DNA of 39,014 bases. It comes from Proteobacteria bacterium ST_bin16 (GTDB taxonomy: Bacteria; Pseudomonadota; Gammaproteobacteria; Burkholderiales; Nitrosomonadaceae). Position numbers and translations under genes: made by a program. The notes below the pieces were generated by a model, which was given only the letters and a program-made list of their open reading frames with translations, ran no database searches and had not been told where the DNA came from. Positions 1 through 8,243 of the stretch are shown here, piece after piece. The stretch lies in contig MSXT01000053.1 of the NCBI GenBank assembly GCA_002083595.1, positions 1-39,014 on the forward strand, written 5' to 3'. Position 1 is the stretch's first letter; every line of letters starts with the position of its first letter.

Positions 1-20
1 AAGATGAGGATGAAGAGTAA
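1..20 (+). CDS. C-terminal tail of an unidentified upstream gene (partial)
   Basis: Reading from base 3, the codons give Asp-Glu-Asp-Glu-Glu followed by TAA at 18-20. The other two frames either stop at once or run on without a natural end. A run of acidic residues ending in a stop is plausible as a protein terminus, and the nearest downstream element is an intrinsic terminator on the same strand at 134-156. Only five residues are visible, so no function can be assigned. Confidence 0.35.
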
Positions 21-133
21 TTATTTTCACACTTCGTTGAAGTAAATATAAACTATGTGGGATATATCAAGGCGTTTGCAGATAATATATTGGTAAGTAT
101 AAGCAAATGCTGTAATATTTATGGAAATTCAGT

Positions 134-156
134 AGCCCGCCTATGGCGGGCTTTTT
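134..156 (+). terminator. Rho-independent terminator
   Basis: A perfect 8-bp stem, AGCCCGCC (134-141) with GGCGGGCT (145-152), closes a TAT loop and runs into five T residues (152-156). It lies about 110 bp after the probable upstream stop codon and 25 bp before the next start codon, so it should end the upstream transcript. Confidence 0.85.
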
Positions 157-180
157 ATTACAGTAAGGTTTTTTAAAAAG

Positions 181-936
181 ATGTTGAATCATTTTCCAAA
201 ACCAAATATTGATTATCCGCATCGAAATAGGGATTATTTTATTGCGGGTTTTACTTTCTTCTGTGTTGGAGTCAGTCTGGTGATTGACGGAAGCGCAAGT
301 AAAGAAATGCAGAATTTACTGGGTGTGATCGCCTGGATTTTTCTGTTTGGGTTGCTGATCGGTGAAAATAAAGAAGTAAGAATGCAGGTTGTCGTTGCTG
401 TGGCGTTTGCAACTGCCGGAGAACACTTTGCATCGATTTACATGGAAGGATATACCTACCGGTTTGGAAATGTGCCGCTTTATGTCCCGCCTGGTCATGG
501 CATGGTTTATCTGACAGCGGTTGCTCTTTCGCGCTCGAGATTTTTTCTGCTTAATGCCAGGAAGCTAGCGGTATTTGTAATCGCAACCGGTGGTCTATGG
601 TCGTTGTGGGGAATCAGCGGGATTCCTGAACAAGGAGATCAGGTGGGTGCGTTTTTGTTTTGTATTTTTGTTATCTGTCTTTTCAAAGGGCGATCGCCGA
701 TGGTATATCTGGGGGCATTTTTCATTTGCACTTGGCTCGAAGTTGTGGGGACAGCAGCCGGCACATGGAAGTGGGCGTCCATAGAGCCGGTTTTTAATTG
801 GACACAAGGAAATCCGCCGAGCGGTGTCGCTGCCTGGTATTGTCTTGTCGATGCGGTAGCTATTGGTTTTGCACCAAAAATTCTAAACGGATTGCAAAAA
901 ATGAATAGCTGGTATAAAACGTCATTTATTAAGTAA
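181..936 (+). CDS. Polytopic inner-membrane protein of unknown function
   Basis: The 251-residue product is very hydrophobic, with about seven likely membrane segments (near residues 22-38, 46-62, 68-85, 105-120, 127-148, 155-172 and 175-195, and a further stretch near 215-235). Two loops look conserved and functional: a Tyr-rich stretch running into VPPGHGMVYL near residue 105, and TWLEVVGTAAGTWKWA followed by NPPSG near residues 185-215. The mix of Pro, Gly, His and aromatic residues suggests a membrane enzyme or ligand-binding protein rather than a simple channel, but this is inference. I do not recognise the family well enough to name it. The start is ATG directly after a weak AAAAAG purine tract. 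It stands alone between a terminator and thrS, 90 bp upstream of the latter. Confidence 0.8.
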   Translation: MLNHFPKPNIDYPHRNRDYFIAGFTFFCVGVSLVIDGSASKEMQNLLGVIAWIFLFGLLIGENKEVRMQVVVAVAFATAGEHFASIYMEGYTYRFGNVPLYVPPGHGMVYLTAVALSRSRFFLLNARKLAVFVIATGGLWSLWGISGIPEQGDQVGAFLFCIFVICLFKGRSPMVYLGAFFICTWLEVVGTAAGTWKWASIEPVFNWTQGNPPSGVAAWYCLVDAVAIGFAPKILNGLQKMNSWYKTSFIK

Positions 937-1026
937 CCTGTTATTACAAAAAACTTGAATGATTTGAATGGCAGCAATTAAGACTGGATATACAATAAAT
1001 CATCTGATTACTTGAAAGGAATTCCT

Positions 1027-2934
1027 GTGACTGTTGTGCGTTTGCCAGATGGATCTGAGCGTATTTTTGATCAACCCGTAACTATATTAGACGTGGCTAC
1101 GTCCATTGGGCCAGGTCTCGCACGAGCGGCTATTGCTGGAAAAATTAATGGAAAGCTGGTCGATGTTTATAGTCAGGTTAAGGATGATAGTGAGCTCGCT
1201 ATAATTACGGAGAAAGATGCTGAGGGATTGGAGATTATCCGGCACTCGTGTGCGCATTTACTTGCCCATGCGGTAAAAGAATTATTTCCTGACGCGCAGG
1301 TTACTATTGGCCCTGTGATTTCAGATGGATTTTATTATGATTTTTCTTATAAACGACCATTTACACCGGAAGATCTACAGGCAATCGAGAAACGCATGCT
1401 GGAAATCAGCAAGCGCGATTTAAAGATAGAACGAAAAGTTTTAGAACGTACGGATGCGATCAGTTTTTTCAAGGATCAGGGTGAGCACTACAAAGCGCAA
1501 ATCATTGAATCGATACCGGGCAACGAAGATTTATCACTCTATTCTCAGGGTAATTTTACCGATTTGTGCCGAGGACCACATGTGCCGGCTACATCGAAAA
1601 TAAAAGTTTTCAAGCTGATGAAAGTCGCGGGTGCGTATTGGCGTGGTGATTCCAATAATGAAATGCTGCAACGCATTTATGGAACCGCGTGGACCAATAA
1701 GGATGACCAGAAAGACTATTTGCATCGCTTGGAAGAAGCGGAAAAGAGGGATCATCGCAAAATTGGCAAACAGCTGGATTTGTTTCATACGCAAGATGAA
1801 GCGCCAGGCATGGTGTTCTGGCATCCTAAAGGCTGGCTGTTGTGGCAGCAGATTGAACAATATATGCGAAATATACTGAAGCAAAATGGCTATCAGGAAA
1901 TTCGCACGCCACAAATTTTGGATAAGGATTTATGGGTTCGTTCAGGACATTGGGAAAACTTTCGCGAGAATATGTTTACCACGCATGCGGATGAACGTGA
2001 TTTTGCTATCAAACCGATGAATTGCCCCGGTCATGTGCAAATATTCAATCAAGGCTTGCGGAGCTATCGAGAGCTTCCGATACGATTGGCTGAATTCGGT
2101 TCTTGTCATCGCAATGAAGCTTCAGGAGCGCTGCACGGTATCATGAGAGTACGTTCGTTTACTCAAGACGATGCTCATATTTTTTGTACGGAAGATCAGA
2201 TACAAGAAGAAGTGGTGAGATTTATCGATCTGCTGAAGGGTGTTTATGCAGATTTTGGTTTTAAAGGATTGATGGTTAAACTTTCAACCCGGCCGCAAAA
2301 ACGTGTCGGATCGGAAGCGCAGTGGGATAAATCAGAAGCAGCACTGGAAGCGGCATTAGCTGAAGCTCAACTCGAGTGGGAACTACAGCCTGGCGAAGGT
2401 GCGTTTTATGGTCCAAAAATTGAGTTTTCGTTAAAAGATTGTATTGGACGGGTTTGGCAATGCGGTACACTGCAACTGGATTTTTCCATGCCGGATCGTC
2501 TGGGCGCAGAATACGTCGCAGAAGATAATTCAAGGCAGATACCTGTAATGTTGCATAGAGCCATACTCGGATCTATGGAAAGATTTATCGGCATATTATT
2601 GGAGAATTACGCGGGTGCATTACCTTTGTGGCTTTCACCCGAGCAAGTTGTCGTGCTCAATATTTCTCGTACACAAACCGATTATGCCCAGGAAGTAGCT
2701 GCACAATTGGAGCGGCATGGCATTAGAGTTACCTTGGACTTGAGAAATGAGAAGATAACCTATAAAATCCGCGAGCATAGCTTGCAGAAGCTTCCCTATC
2801 AAATTATAGTCGGGGACGAAGAGGTGCGCACAAATACAGTGGCAGTGCGCAATCGCGCAGGTGATAATTTGGGTCAGATGACGCTAGAAACACTGCTTGT
2901 GCGTCTAAATCAAGAACTGTCTGCAAAAGTATAA
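1027..2934 (+). CDS. thrS: Threonine--tRNA ligase
   Basis: This class II aminoacyl-tRNA synthetase charges tRNA-Thr. The 635-residue product begins with a TGS domain (RLPDGS near the N-terminus), followed by the editing domain with HSCAH near residue 73 and the DLCRGPH signature. The catalytic core carries MNCPGH (a zinc-ligand Cys) and motif 2 FGSCHRNEASGALHG. An HGTP anticodon-binding domain ends the protein. Length is normal for the family. I choose GTG at 1027: AAAGGA sits at 1015-1020, six bases upstream, and the protein then starts MTVVRLPDGS as family members do. A TTG at 1012 is in frame but overlaps that ribosome-binding site. It is the first gene of the thrS-infC-rpmI-rplT-pheST block conserved across proteobacteria. 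Confidence 0.97.
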   Translation: MTVVRLPDGSERIFDQPVTILDVATSIGPGLARAAIAGKINGKLVDVYSQVKDDSELAIITEKDAEGLEIIRHSCAHLLAHAVKELFPDAQVTIGPVISDGFYYDFSYKRPFTPEDLQAIEKRMLEISKRDLKIERKVLERTDAISFFKDQGEHYKAQIIESIPGNEDLSLYSQGNFTDLCRGPHVPATSKIKVFKLMKVAGAYWRGDSNNEMLQRIYGTAWTNKDDQKDYLHRLEEAEKRDHRKIGKQLDLFHTQDEAPGMVFWHPKGWLLWQQIEQYMRNILKQNGYQEIRTPQILDKDLWVRSGHWENFRENMFTTHADERDFAIKPMNCPGHVQIFNQGLRSYRELPIRLAEFGSCHRNEASGALHGIMRVRSFTQDDAHIFCTEDQIQEEVVRFIDLLKGVYADFGFKGLMVKLSTRPQKRVGSEAQWDKSEAALEAALAEAQLEWELQPGEGAFYGPKIEFSLKDCIGRVWQCGTLQLDFSMPDRLGAEYVAEDNSRQIPVMLHRAILGSMERFIGILLENYAGALPLWLSPEQVVVLNISRTQTDYAQEVAAQLERHGIRVTLDLRNEKITYKIREHSLQKLPYQIIVGDEEVRTNTVAVRNRAGDNLGQMTLETLLVRLNQELSAKV

Positions 2935-2955
2935 ATTTCTTTATAAATTACTCTT

Positions 2956-2970
2956 GGAGAATTTACCATA
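2956..2970 (+). promoter_or_regulatory. infC ribosome-binding site and AUA start codon
   Basis: GGAGA at 2956-2960 is separated by seven bases from ATA at 2968-2970. No ATG, GTG or TTG lies at a usable distance, so this pairing decides the infC start. A discriminated start codon is the established basis of IF-3 autoregulation. Confidence 0.75.
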
Positions 2971-3540
2971 GCTCAGGAAAAATCAGTGCGCATCAACCAA
3001 GAAATCGATGTGCAAGAAGTTCGTTTGATTGGTGTGAATGCGGAGCAAATCGGTATTGTGACACTTGCTGAAGCAAATGCCTTGGCGGAAGAAGCGGGAG
3101 TTGATCTGGTTGAAATAGCGCCGACTGCGCAGCCGCCAGTGTGCCGCTTGATGGATTATGGTAAGTTTCGTTATCAAGAAAGTAAAAAGAAGCACGATGC
3201 GAAAATCAAGCAAAAGCAAGTACAAATTAAAGAAATTAAGTTCAGACCGAATACGGATGAAGGGGATTACAATATAAAACTTAGAAACTTAATTAGCTTC
3301 TTGAATGAAGGAGATAAAGTTAAAGTGACATTGCGATTCCGCGGACGTGAAATGGCGCATCAGGAATTCGGTATGCGTCTGCTGGAACGTGTAAAAGGTG
3401 ATCTGGAAGCATTTGCAATAGTGGAGCAATTTCCTAAGATGGAAGGGCGGCAAATGGTAATGGTTTTGTCTCCTAAAAGGAAAGATACCAAAACCGATAA
3501 AGCAAAAGTATCAACGGATGATTCATCCGCAGTATCGTAG
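2968..3540 (+). CDS. infC: Translation initiation factor IF-3, probable AUA start
   Basis: IF-3 binds the 30S subunit, blocks premature 50S joining and rejects non-canonical start codons. The product has the N-terminal domain (INQEIDVQEVRLIG), a Lys-rich linker and the C-terminal domain (IKFRPNTDEGDYNIK, then LRFRGREMAHQEFG). The proposed start is ATA at 2968, seven bases after the Shine-Dalgarno sequence GGAGA (2956-2960), giving 190 residues beginning (Met)-AQEKSVRINQEI. The next in-frame candidate, GTG at 2986, lies 25 bases from that site and would cut the conserved N-terminus. Rare AUN starts are typical of infC and allow IF-3 to repress its own synthesis, as known for AUU in Escherichia coli. 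It lies 33 bp after thrS. Confidence 0.93.
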   Translation: MAQEKSVRINQEIDVQEVRLIGVNAEQIGIVTLAEANALAEEAGVDLVEIAPTAQPPVCRLMDYGKFRYQESKKKHDAKIKQKQVQIKEIKFRPNTDEGDYNIKLRNLISFLNEGDKVKVTLRFRGREMAHQEFGMRLLERVKGDLEAFAIVEQFPKMEGRQMVMVLSPKRKDTKTDKAKVSTDDSSAVS

Positions 3541-3568
3541 AGCAGTTGAGTGTAAAAATAAGTGATCT

Positions 3569-3606
3569 CCAGGTTGGTAAAGTTTCTCAAGCATGAGAAC
3601 ACCTGG
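3569..3606 (+). promoter_or_regulatory. Nested hairpin in the rpmI leader, candidate L20/L35 autoregulatory element
   Basis: In the 89-bp gap between infC and rpmI, an outer 6-bp helix CCAGGT (3569-3574) / ACCTGG (3601-3606) encloses an inner 6-bp helix TTCTCA (3584-3589) / TGAGAA (3594-3599) with an AGCA loop. The two helices are separated by a nine-base bulge on the 5' side and one base on the 3' side. No T-run follows, so it is not a terminator. L20 represses rpmI-rplT in other bacteria by binding structured RNA at this place. The specific match to an L20 site is inference. Confidence 0.55.
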
Positions 3607-3629
3607 TTTCATATCAAAGAGGAGTATTT

Positions 3630-3827
3630 ATGCCTAAAATGAAAACTAAAAGTGGAGCGGCAAAACGCTTCAAGTTTAGAGCGAGCGGGAGTGTCAAACG
3701 CTCGCAAGCTTTTAAACGCCACATCTTGACTAAGAAAACAACCAAAAATAAGCGTCAACTGCGAGGTACCGCTGCTGTGCATGCCACGAATGAAGCCTCG
3801 GTTCGCGCTATGATGCCGTACGCATAA
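3630..3827 (+). CDS. rpmI: Large ribosomal subunit protein bL35
   Basis: The 65-residue, highly basic protein begins MPKMKTKSGAAKRFK, the L35 signature, and has HILTKKTTKNKRQLR in its middle. Length is normal for the family. A strong Shine-Dalgarno sequence, AGAGGAG, precedes the ATG. The gene sits 12 bp before rplT with an overlapping expression unit, so translation of the two is probably coupled, and the structured leader at 3569-3606 may control both. Confidence 0.98.
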   Translation: MPKMKTKSGAAKRFKFRASGSVKRSQAFKRHILTKKTTKNKRQLRGTAAVHATNEASVRAMMPYA

Positions 3828-3839
3828 AGGGAGAAGATC

Positions 3840-4199
3840 ATGCCAAGAGTTAAACGTGGTGTAACCGCTCATGCGCGGCATAAGAAAATATTAAATTTAG
3901 CCAAAGGTTATCGTGGACGTCGCAAGAATGTTTATCGTATAGCCAAACAAGCGGTCATGAAGGCAGGCCAGTATGCGTACCGGGACCGCCGTCAACGTAA
4001 AAGACAGTTCCGTGCGTTATGGATTGCGCGTATCAATGCAGCTGCTCGTGAGTGCGGTCTGTCATACAGCGTATTTATGAATGGTCTGAAGAAAGCAAGT
4101 ATTGCAGTTGATCGAAAAGTCCTGGCTGATTTAGCTGTATTCGATAAGAGCGCTTTTGAGAAAATTGCGGCACAAGCAAAAGCGAGCCTTACTACATAA
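3840..4199 (+). CDS. rplT: Large ribosomal subunit protein bL20
   Basis: The 119-residue protein starts MPRVKRGVTAHARHKK and contains LAKGYRGRRKNVYRIAKQAV, the long basic N-terminal extension that threads into 23S rRNA, followed by a globular C-terminal domain (RALWIARINAAARECGLSYS). L20 is needed early in 50S assembly and in many bacteria represses its own operon. AGGGAGA precedes the ATG. An intrinsic terminator begins 23 bp after the stop. Confidence 0.98.
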   Translation: MPRVKRGVTAHARHKKILNLAKGYRGRRKNVYRIAKQAVMKAGQYAYRDRRQRKRQFRALWIARINAAARECGLSYSVFMNGLKKASIAVDRKVLADLAVFDKSAFEKIAAQAKASLTT

Positions 4200-4222
4200 T
4201 TGGATGTAAACCGATAGATATT

Positions 4223-4255
4223 GGGAGGTCGGGTAAAACCTGAGCCTCCCTTTTT
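4223..4255 (+). terminator. Intrinsic terminator between rplT and pheS
   Basis: The stem GGGAGG (4223-4228) / CCTCCC (4245-4250) is extended by CGGGT (4230-4234) / ACCTG (4238-4242) around an AAA loop, and five T residues follow (4251-4255). It lies between the ribosomal protein genes and pheST. I see no Phe-rich leader peptide before it of the kind that drives pheST attenuation in enteric bacteria, so it may simply lower read-through. Confidence 0.8.
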
Positions 4256-4319
4256 CTTGTGAATCTTGTGAAGTGGAACGATAGGGTAGTTGTTATTTAA
4301 TCTTAATGCTCTTGTTGAC

Positions 4320-5339
4320 ATGAAAAACTTGGAAGAAATTATCACTGAAGCAATAAGCCAGATGGATAACATCGAAGACCCTGCCGAGCTGGAAAATGTT
4401 AAAGCACGATATCTCGGTAAAAGCGGTGTGCTGACTGAGTTGCTCAAAGGGTTGGGTAAGTTGCCTGCTGAAGAACGTCCCGCAATGGGAAGTCAAATCA
4501 ATGAAGCAAAGAACCGGCTGGAAGCGACACTTAAATTCCGCCGTCATGCAATTCAAGAAAAAGAGCTCGAAGCTAAATTAACCGAGGAAGCTCTGGATAT
4601 TACCTTGCCGGGTAGAGGATGCGGAGTCAGCGGCTTGCATCCGGTGACAAAAACGCTGCAGAGGATTGAGACATTATTCCATTCGATTGGATTTGATGTG
4701 GTTTCGGGGCCGGAAATAGAAACCGATTTCTATAACTTCACGGCACTTAATATCCCTGAAAATCATCCTGCACGGGCAATGCACGACACCTTCTACATTG
4801 ATAATGGTAATTTGCTGCGCACGCATACGTCGCCAGTACAAATTCATTATATGCAGAATAACAAACCGCCGATTAAAGTGATCGCGCCCGGTCGTGTTTA
4901 CCGGTGTGATTCCGATGTGACGCATACGCCCATGTTTCACCAGGTGGAAGGTTTATGGATTGATGAAAATGCTAATTTTTCTGCCTTGAAAGGTGTTCTG
5001 GCAAATTTCATGGCGCAATTCTTTGAACGAGATGATTTACCCGTGCGCTTCCGTCCGTCTTTTTTCCCGTTTACCGAGCCTTCGGCGGAAATGGATATCG
5101 GTTGCGTTATGTGCAACGGGAAGGGATGCCGTGTCTGTAGTCATACCGGCTGGTTGGAAGTGCTGGGATGCGGGATGGTTCATCCCAATGTATTAAAGCA
5201 TGTGGCCATTGATAGCGAGCAATATATCGGATTTGCTTTTGGTATGGGAGTCGAGCGATTGACAATGCTCAGGTACGGTGTAAATGATTTGCGGCTGTTT
5301 TTTGAAAACGATTTGCGCTTTCTTAAACAATTCAGCTGA
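4320..5339 (+). CDS. pheS: Phenylalanine--tRNA ligase alpha subunit
   Basis: PheS is the catalytic subunit of the heterotetrameric PheRS. The 339-residue product has an N-terminal coiled-coil arm (first ~85 residues, with ENVKARYLGKSG), class II motif 2 at GRVYRCDSDVTHTPMFHQVEG, and motif 3 at GFAFGMGVERLTMLRYG near the C-terminus. The start is ATG at 4320, giving MKNLEEII as in relatives. The in-frame TTG at 4290 would add ten residues not seen in the family. No clear Shine-Dalgarno sequence precedes it. pheT follows after 43 bp. Confidence 0.96.
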   Translation: MKNLEEIITEAISQMDNIEDPAELENVKARYLGKSGVLTELLKGLGKLPAEERPAMGSQINEAKNRLEATLKFRRHAIQEKELEAKLTEEALDITLPGRGCGVSGLHPVTKTLQRIETLFHSIGFDVVSGPEIETDFYNFTALNIPENHPARAMHDTFYIDNGNLLRTHTSPVQIHYMQNNKPPIKVIAPGRVYRCDSDVTHTPMFHQVEGLWIDENANFSALKGVLANFMAQFFERDDLPVRFRPSFFPFTEPSAEMDIGCVMCNGKGCRVCSHTGWLEVLGCGMVHPNVLKHVAIDSEQYIGFAFGMGVERLTMLRYGVNDLRLFFENDLRFLKQFS

Positions 5340-5382
5340 ATCTGATTGATTTACTCATCATCGTTAATAACAACTGAATCTT

Positions 5383-7749
5383 ATGAAATTTTCCGAGAAC
5401 TGGCTGCGCAGTTTTGTTAATCCACCGCTTTCTAGCAGCGAGCTTGCCCATGCATTGACGATGGCTGGCATCGAAGTAGAAAGCATTGAACCGGTAGCGG
5501 CCGCCTTTGATAAGGTTATTGTGGCCGAGGTGCTGGCTGTTGAAAAACACCCGGAAGCTGACCGGCTCAAAGTGTGTAAAGTCAGAACTGGAAAAGCCGA
5601 GGGCGATGTATTGCAAATTGTGTGTGGTGCACCCAATGTAAGCACGGGCGTAAAAGTCTCGTGTGCACTGATTGGCGCAAATTTGCCCGGTTTTGCCATC
5701 AAAAAATCAAAGCTGCGCGGTATCGAATCGGCCGGCATGTTATGTTCGGCTAAAGAATTAGGCATCAGCGATGCTGCAGATGGTTTGTTGTTGCTTCCTG
5801 GTGATGCGCCGGTGGGCATGGACTTCCGTGGTTATTATGAGCTTGATGACCATGTTTTTACGTTAAAGCTGACACCAAACAGGGCGGATTGTCTTGGCGT
5901 ACAGGGCGTGGCACGTGAGGTTGCGGCAATAACATCGGCTGGACTCTCTTCGCCGGAGAGAAAACCTGTTGCGGAAGAAATAAACGATACACTGGCTGTA
6001 CAGGTCATGGCTTCCGGCGCGTGTCCGCTATACTGCGGCCGGATGATGCGGAATATCAATCTCAATGTGCCGACGCCATTATGGCTGACTCAGCGTCTGG
6101 AGCGCAGCGGGCTGCGGTCGATAAATCCCATCGTCGATATTACCAACTATGTATTGCTGGAAACCGGACAGCCCATGCATGCTTTTGATCTCGCCAAAAT
6201 TAAGGGAGGTATCCAAGTCCGGTATGCGGGCCGGGATGAGAAAATGCAGTTACTGAATGGTAATCAGATTGACCTTGATTCCGGGATGTTGTTAATTGCG
6301 GATGAACAAAAGCCGCTGGCACTGGCTGGCATCATGGGCGGGTTGGATAGCGGAGTAATCCAGGGTACGACGGATATTTTTCTGGAAAGTGCTTTTTTTA
6401 GCCCGGATACGATCAGCGGTAAATCTTTTCAATTGGGATTCAGCTCGGATTCGGCTTATCGGTTTGAGCGCGGAGTGGATTATGCAGCCACGAGAGATGT
6501 GCTGGAATATGCGACTCACCTGATACAAACGATTTGTGGCGGTAAGGTGGGGCCGGTGACTGAGGTCAAACATGAACTGCCACAACGATCGTCTGTCCCT
6601 GTGCGTGTTGAGCGAATCAAACGAGTATTGGGTATCGATATTGGCAAGCAGCAAATCAATGATTATTTCAAGCGCTTACAATTTGAATTTTTAGCGAATG
6701 AAGATGTTTTTAATGTGACACCGCCAAGTTATCGTTTCGATCTGGCAATTGAAGAAGATTTTATAGAGGAGCTGGCGCGGATTTATGGTTATGACCGGAT
6801 TCCGGTGCATTTCCCGCATGGTGGGATGGCGATGCTTCCGGCATCCGAAACAAAATATTCCACAATAGATATAAAACGGTCGTTGACAGCACACGATTAT
6901 CAGGAAGTGATTAATTATGCTTTCGTCGATGCCGACTGGGAACTTGACTTGGTCAATAACAGTAAACCAATCGCATTGCAAAACCCGATTGCGAGTCAAA
7001 TGAGTGTCATGCGGAGTAGTTTGATAGGCGGCTTGATTTCCAATTTGCAGTTTAATTTGAACCGCAAGCAAGCCAGAGTGCGTTTATTCGAGATCGGCTG
7101 CTGTTTTGTCAGGGATGATGAAAGCGACTGCAAACAAGTGGAAAAGCTTGCCGGATTGAGCTATGGCGATATGGCGCCGGAACAGTGGGGAATAACGGCG
7201 AGAAGTGTCGATTTTTATGATGTCAAAGCAGATGTAGAGGCTTTGTGTCAAGGCAAGGCTCTCTATTTTAGAAAGTTTTCTCATCCGGCATTGCATCCGG
7301 GGAAGTCTGCGCAAATCTTGGTTGATGATCAGCCGATTGGATGGCTGGGTGAATTGCATCCGCGCTGGCAGAAGAAATATGGATTACAGAGAAACACCAT
7401 ATTATTTGAGGTGGAATCAGGTATTTTGATGTCTAAATCGCTACCAGCGGTTAAAGAAATTTCTAAATTTCCACCTGTACGGCGCGATATTGCAATTATC
7501 GTCGATAATAACGTTAGTGTGCATTCCCTGCTCGATGCCATAAATGCGGGAAAATCGGCGATAGTGTCAGACGTTTCGTTATTCGATATTTATCGCGGCA
7601 AGGGGATGGACGACAGCAAAAAAAGTCTTGCATTCCGGGTGTTGTTACAAGATACTGAGAAAACACTGACCGATGAAGAGGCCGATTCTGCGGTGGCAAG
7701 CATAGTGGAAATATTGAAGAATAAATTTTCCGCTGCATTGCGCAATTGA
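5383..7749 (+). CDS. pheT: Phenylalanine--tRNA ligase beta subunit
   Basis: The 788-residue beta subunit, normal in length, recognises tRNA-Phe and edits Tyr-tRNA-Phe. An N-terminal tRNA-binding OB-fold domain (roughly residues 40-150) contains VCGAPNVSTGVKVSCALIGA. It is followed by the B3/B4 editing region (NRADCLGVQGVAREVAAI, TNYVLLETGQPMHAFD), the B5 domain, a catalytic-like fold and the C-terminal FDX-ACB domain (SKFPPVRRDIAIIVDNNVS). It starts at ATG 5383 and is almost certainly co-transcribed with pheS. Confidence 0.97.
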   Translation: MKFSENWLRSFVNPPLSSSELAHALTMAGIEVESIEPVAAAFDKVIVAEVLAVEKHPEADRLKVCKVRTGKAEGDVLQIVCGAPNVSTGVKVSCALIGANLPGFAIKKSKLRGIESAGMLCSAKELGISDAADGLLLLPGDAPVGMDFRGYYELDDHVFTLKLTPNRADCLGVQGVAREVAAITSAGLSSPERKPVAEEINDTLAVQVMASGACPLYCGRMMRNINLNVPTPLWLTQRLERSGLRSINPIVDITNYVLLETGQPMHAFDLAKIKGGIQVRYAGRDEKMQLLNGNQIDLDSGMLLIADEQKPLALAGIMGGLDSGVIQGTTDIFLESAFFSPDTISGKSFQLGFSSDSAYRFERGVDYAATRDVLEYATHLIQTICGGKVGPVTEVKHELPQRSSVPVRVERIKRVLGIDIGKQQINDYFKRLQFEFLANEDVFNVTPPSYRFDLAIEEDFIEELARIYGYDRIPVHFPHGGMAMLPASETKYSTIDIKRSLTAHDYQEVINYAFVDADWELDLVNNSKPIALQNPIASQMSVMRSSLIGGLISNLQFNLNRKQARVRLFEIGCCFVRDDESDCKQVEKLAGLSYGDMAPEQWGITARSVDFYDVKADVEALCQGKALYFRKFSHPALHPGKSAQILVDDQPIGWLGELHPRWQKKYGLQRNTILFEVESGILMSKSLPAVKEISKFPPVRRDIAIIVDNNVSVHSLLDAINAGKSAIVSDVSLFDIYRGKGMDDSKKSLAFRVLLQDTEKTLTDEEADSAVASIVEILKNKFSAALRN

Positions 7750-7827
7750 TACGTTTCGATTACCTGTGCGTCGATATTTTATTCGGTATTGATTGTTATG
7801 GATCGATTCCGCAAAAACTGAATGTAT

Positions 7828-7851
7828 GAGATAAGTTATTAATCTCTTTTT
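7828..7851 (+). terminator. Weak possible terminator after pheT
   Basis: In the 185-bp AT-rich gap between pheT and ihfA, GAGAT (7828-7832) can pair with ATCTC (7842-7846) around a nine-base loop, followed by TTTTT (7847-7851). The stem is only five base pairs and A/T-rich, so this is tentative. I found no convincing sigma-70 promoter in the rest of the gap. Confidence 0.3.
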
Positions 7852-7934
7852 ATCTAAAGTAAAAGTGTTACTGCTTAATGAGTCTAATATAGATGAATTA
7901 TAGCTATAAAATTAATAACTAACTGGAGTGAAGT

Positions 7935-8243
7935 ATGGCATTAACAAAAGCTGAATTAGCAGATTTATTGTTTGAAAATGTAGGGCTTAATAAACGTGAG
8001 GCCAAGGATATGGTCGAGTCTTTTTATGAAGAAGTACGTACCGCTTTGCAAAATGGTGAGGGAGTAAAACTTTCTGGATTCGGTAATTTTCAATTACGAG
8101 CAAAACCTCAGCGTCCGGGAAGGAATCCAAAAACAGGGGAAGAAATTCCGATTACTGCCCGTCGTGTCGTCACATTTCATGCAAGCCAGAAGTTAAAATC
8201 TTTGGTTGAGAAAAATTATCATGGAAAACAAAAAAGTAAGTAA
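7935..8243 (+). CDS. ihfA: Integration host factor subunit alpha
   Basis: This 102-residue member of the HU/IHF family pairs with IhfB to bend DNA sharply at specific sites and often assists sigma-54 promoters; rpoN is also in this window. It starts MALTKAELADLLFENVGLNKREAK. The DNA-binding arm is present as RPGRNPKTGEEIPITARRVVTFHAS, with the Pro expected at the arm tip. The position directly after pheST is the classical location for the alpha subunit. GGAGTGA precedes the ATG. Its end overlaps the next gene by 23 bp. Confidence 0.95.
   Translation: MALTKAELADLLFENVGLNKREAKDMVESFYEEVRTALQNGEGVKLSGFGNFQLRAKPQRPGRNPKTGEEIPITARRVVTFHASQKLKSLVEKNYHGKQKSK

Noticed and set aside
1012..1026. TTG start for thrS giving five extra residues
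   Set aside because: It overlaps the AAAGGA ribosome-binding site, and the family N-terminus corresponds to GTG 1027.
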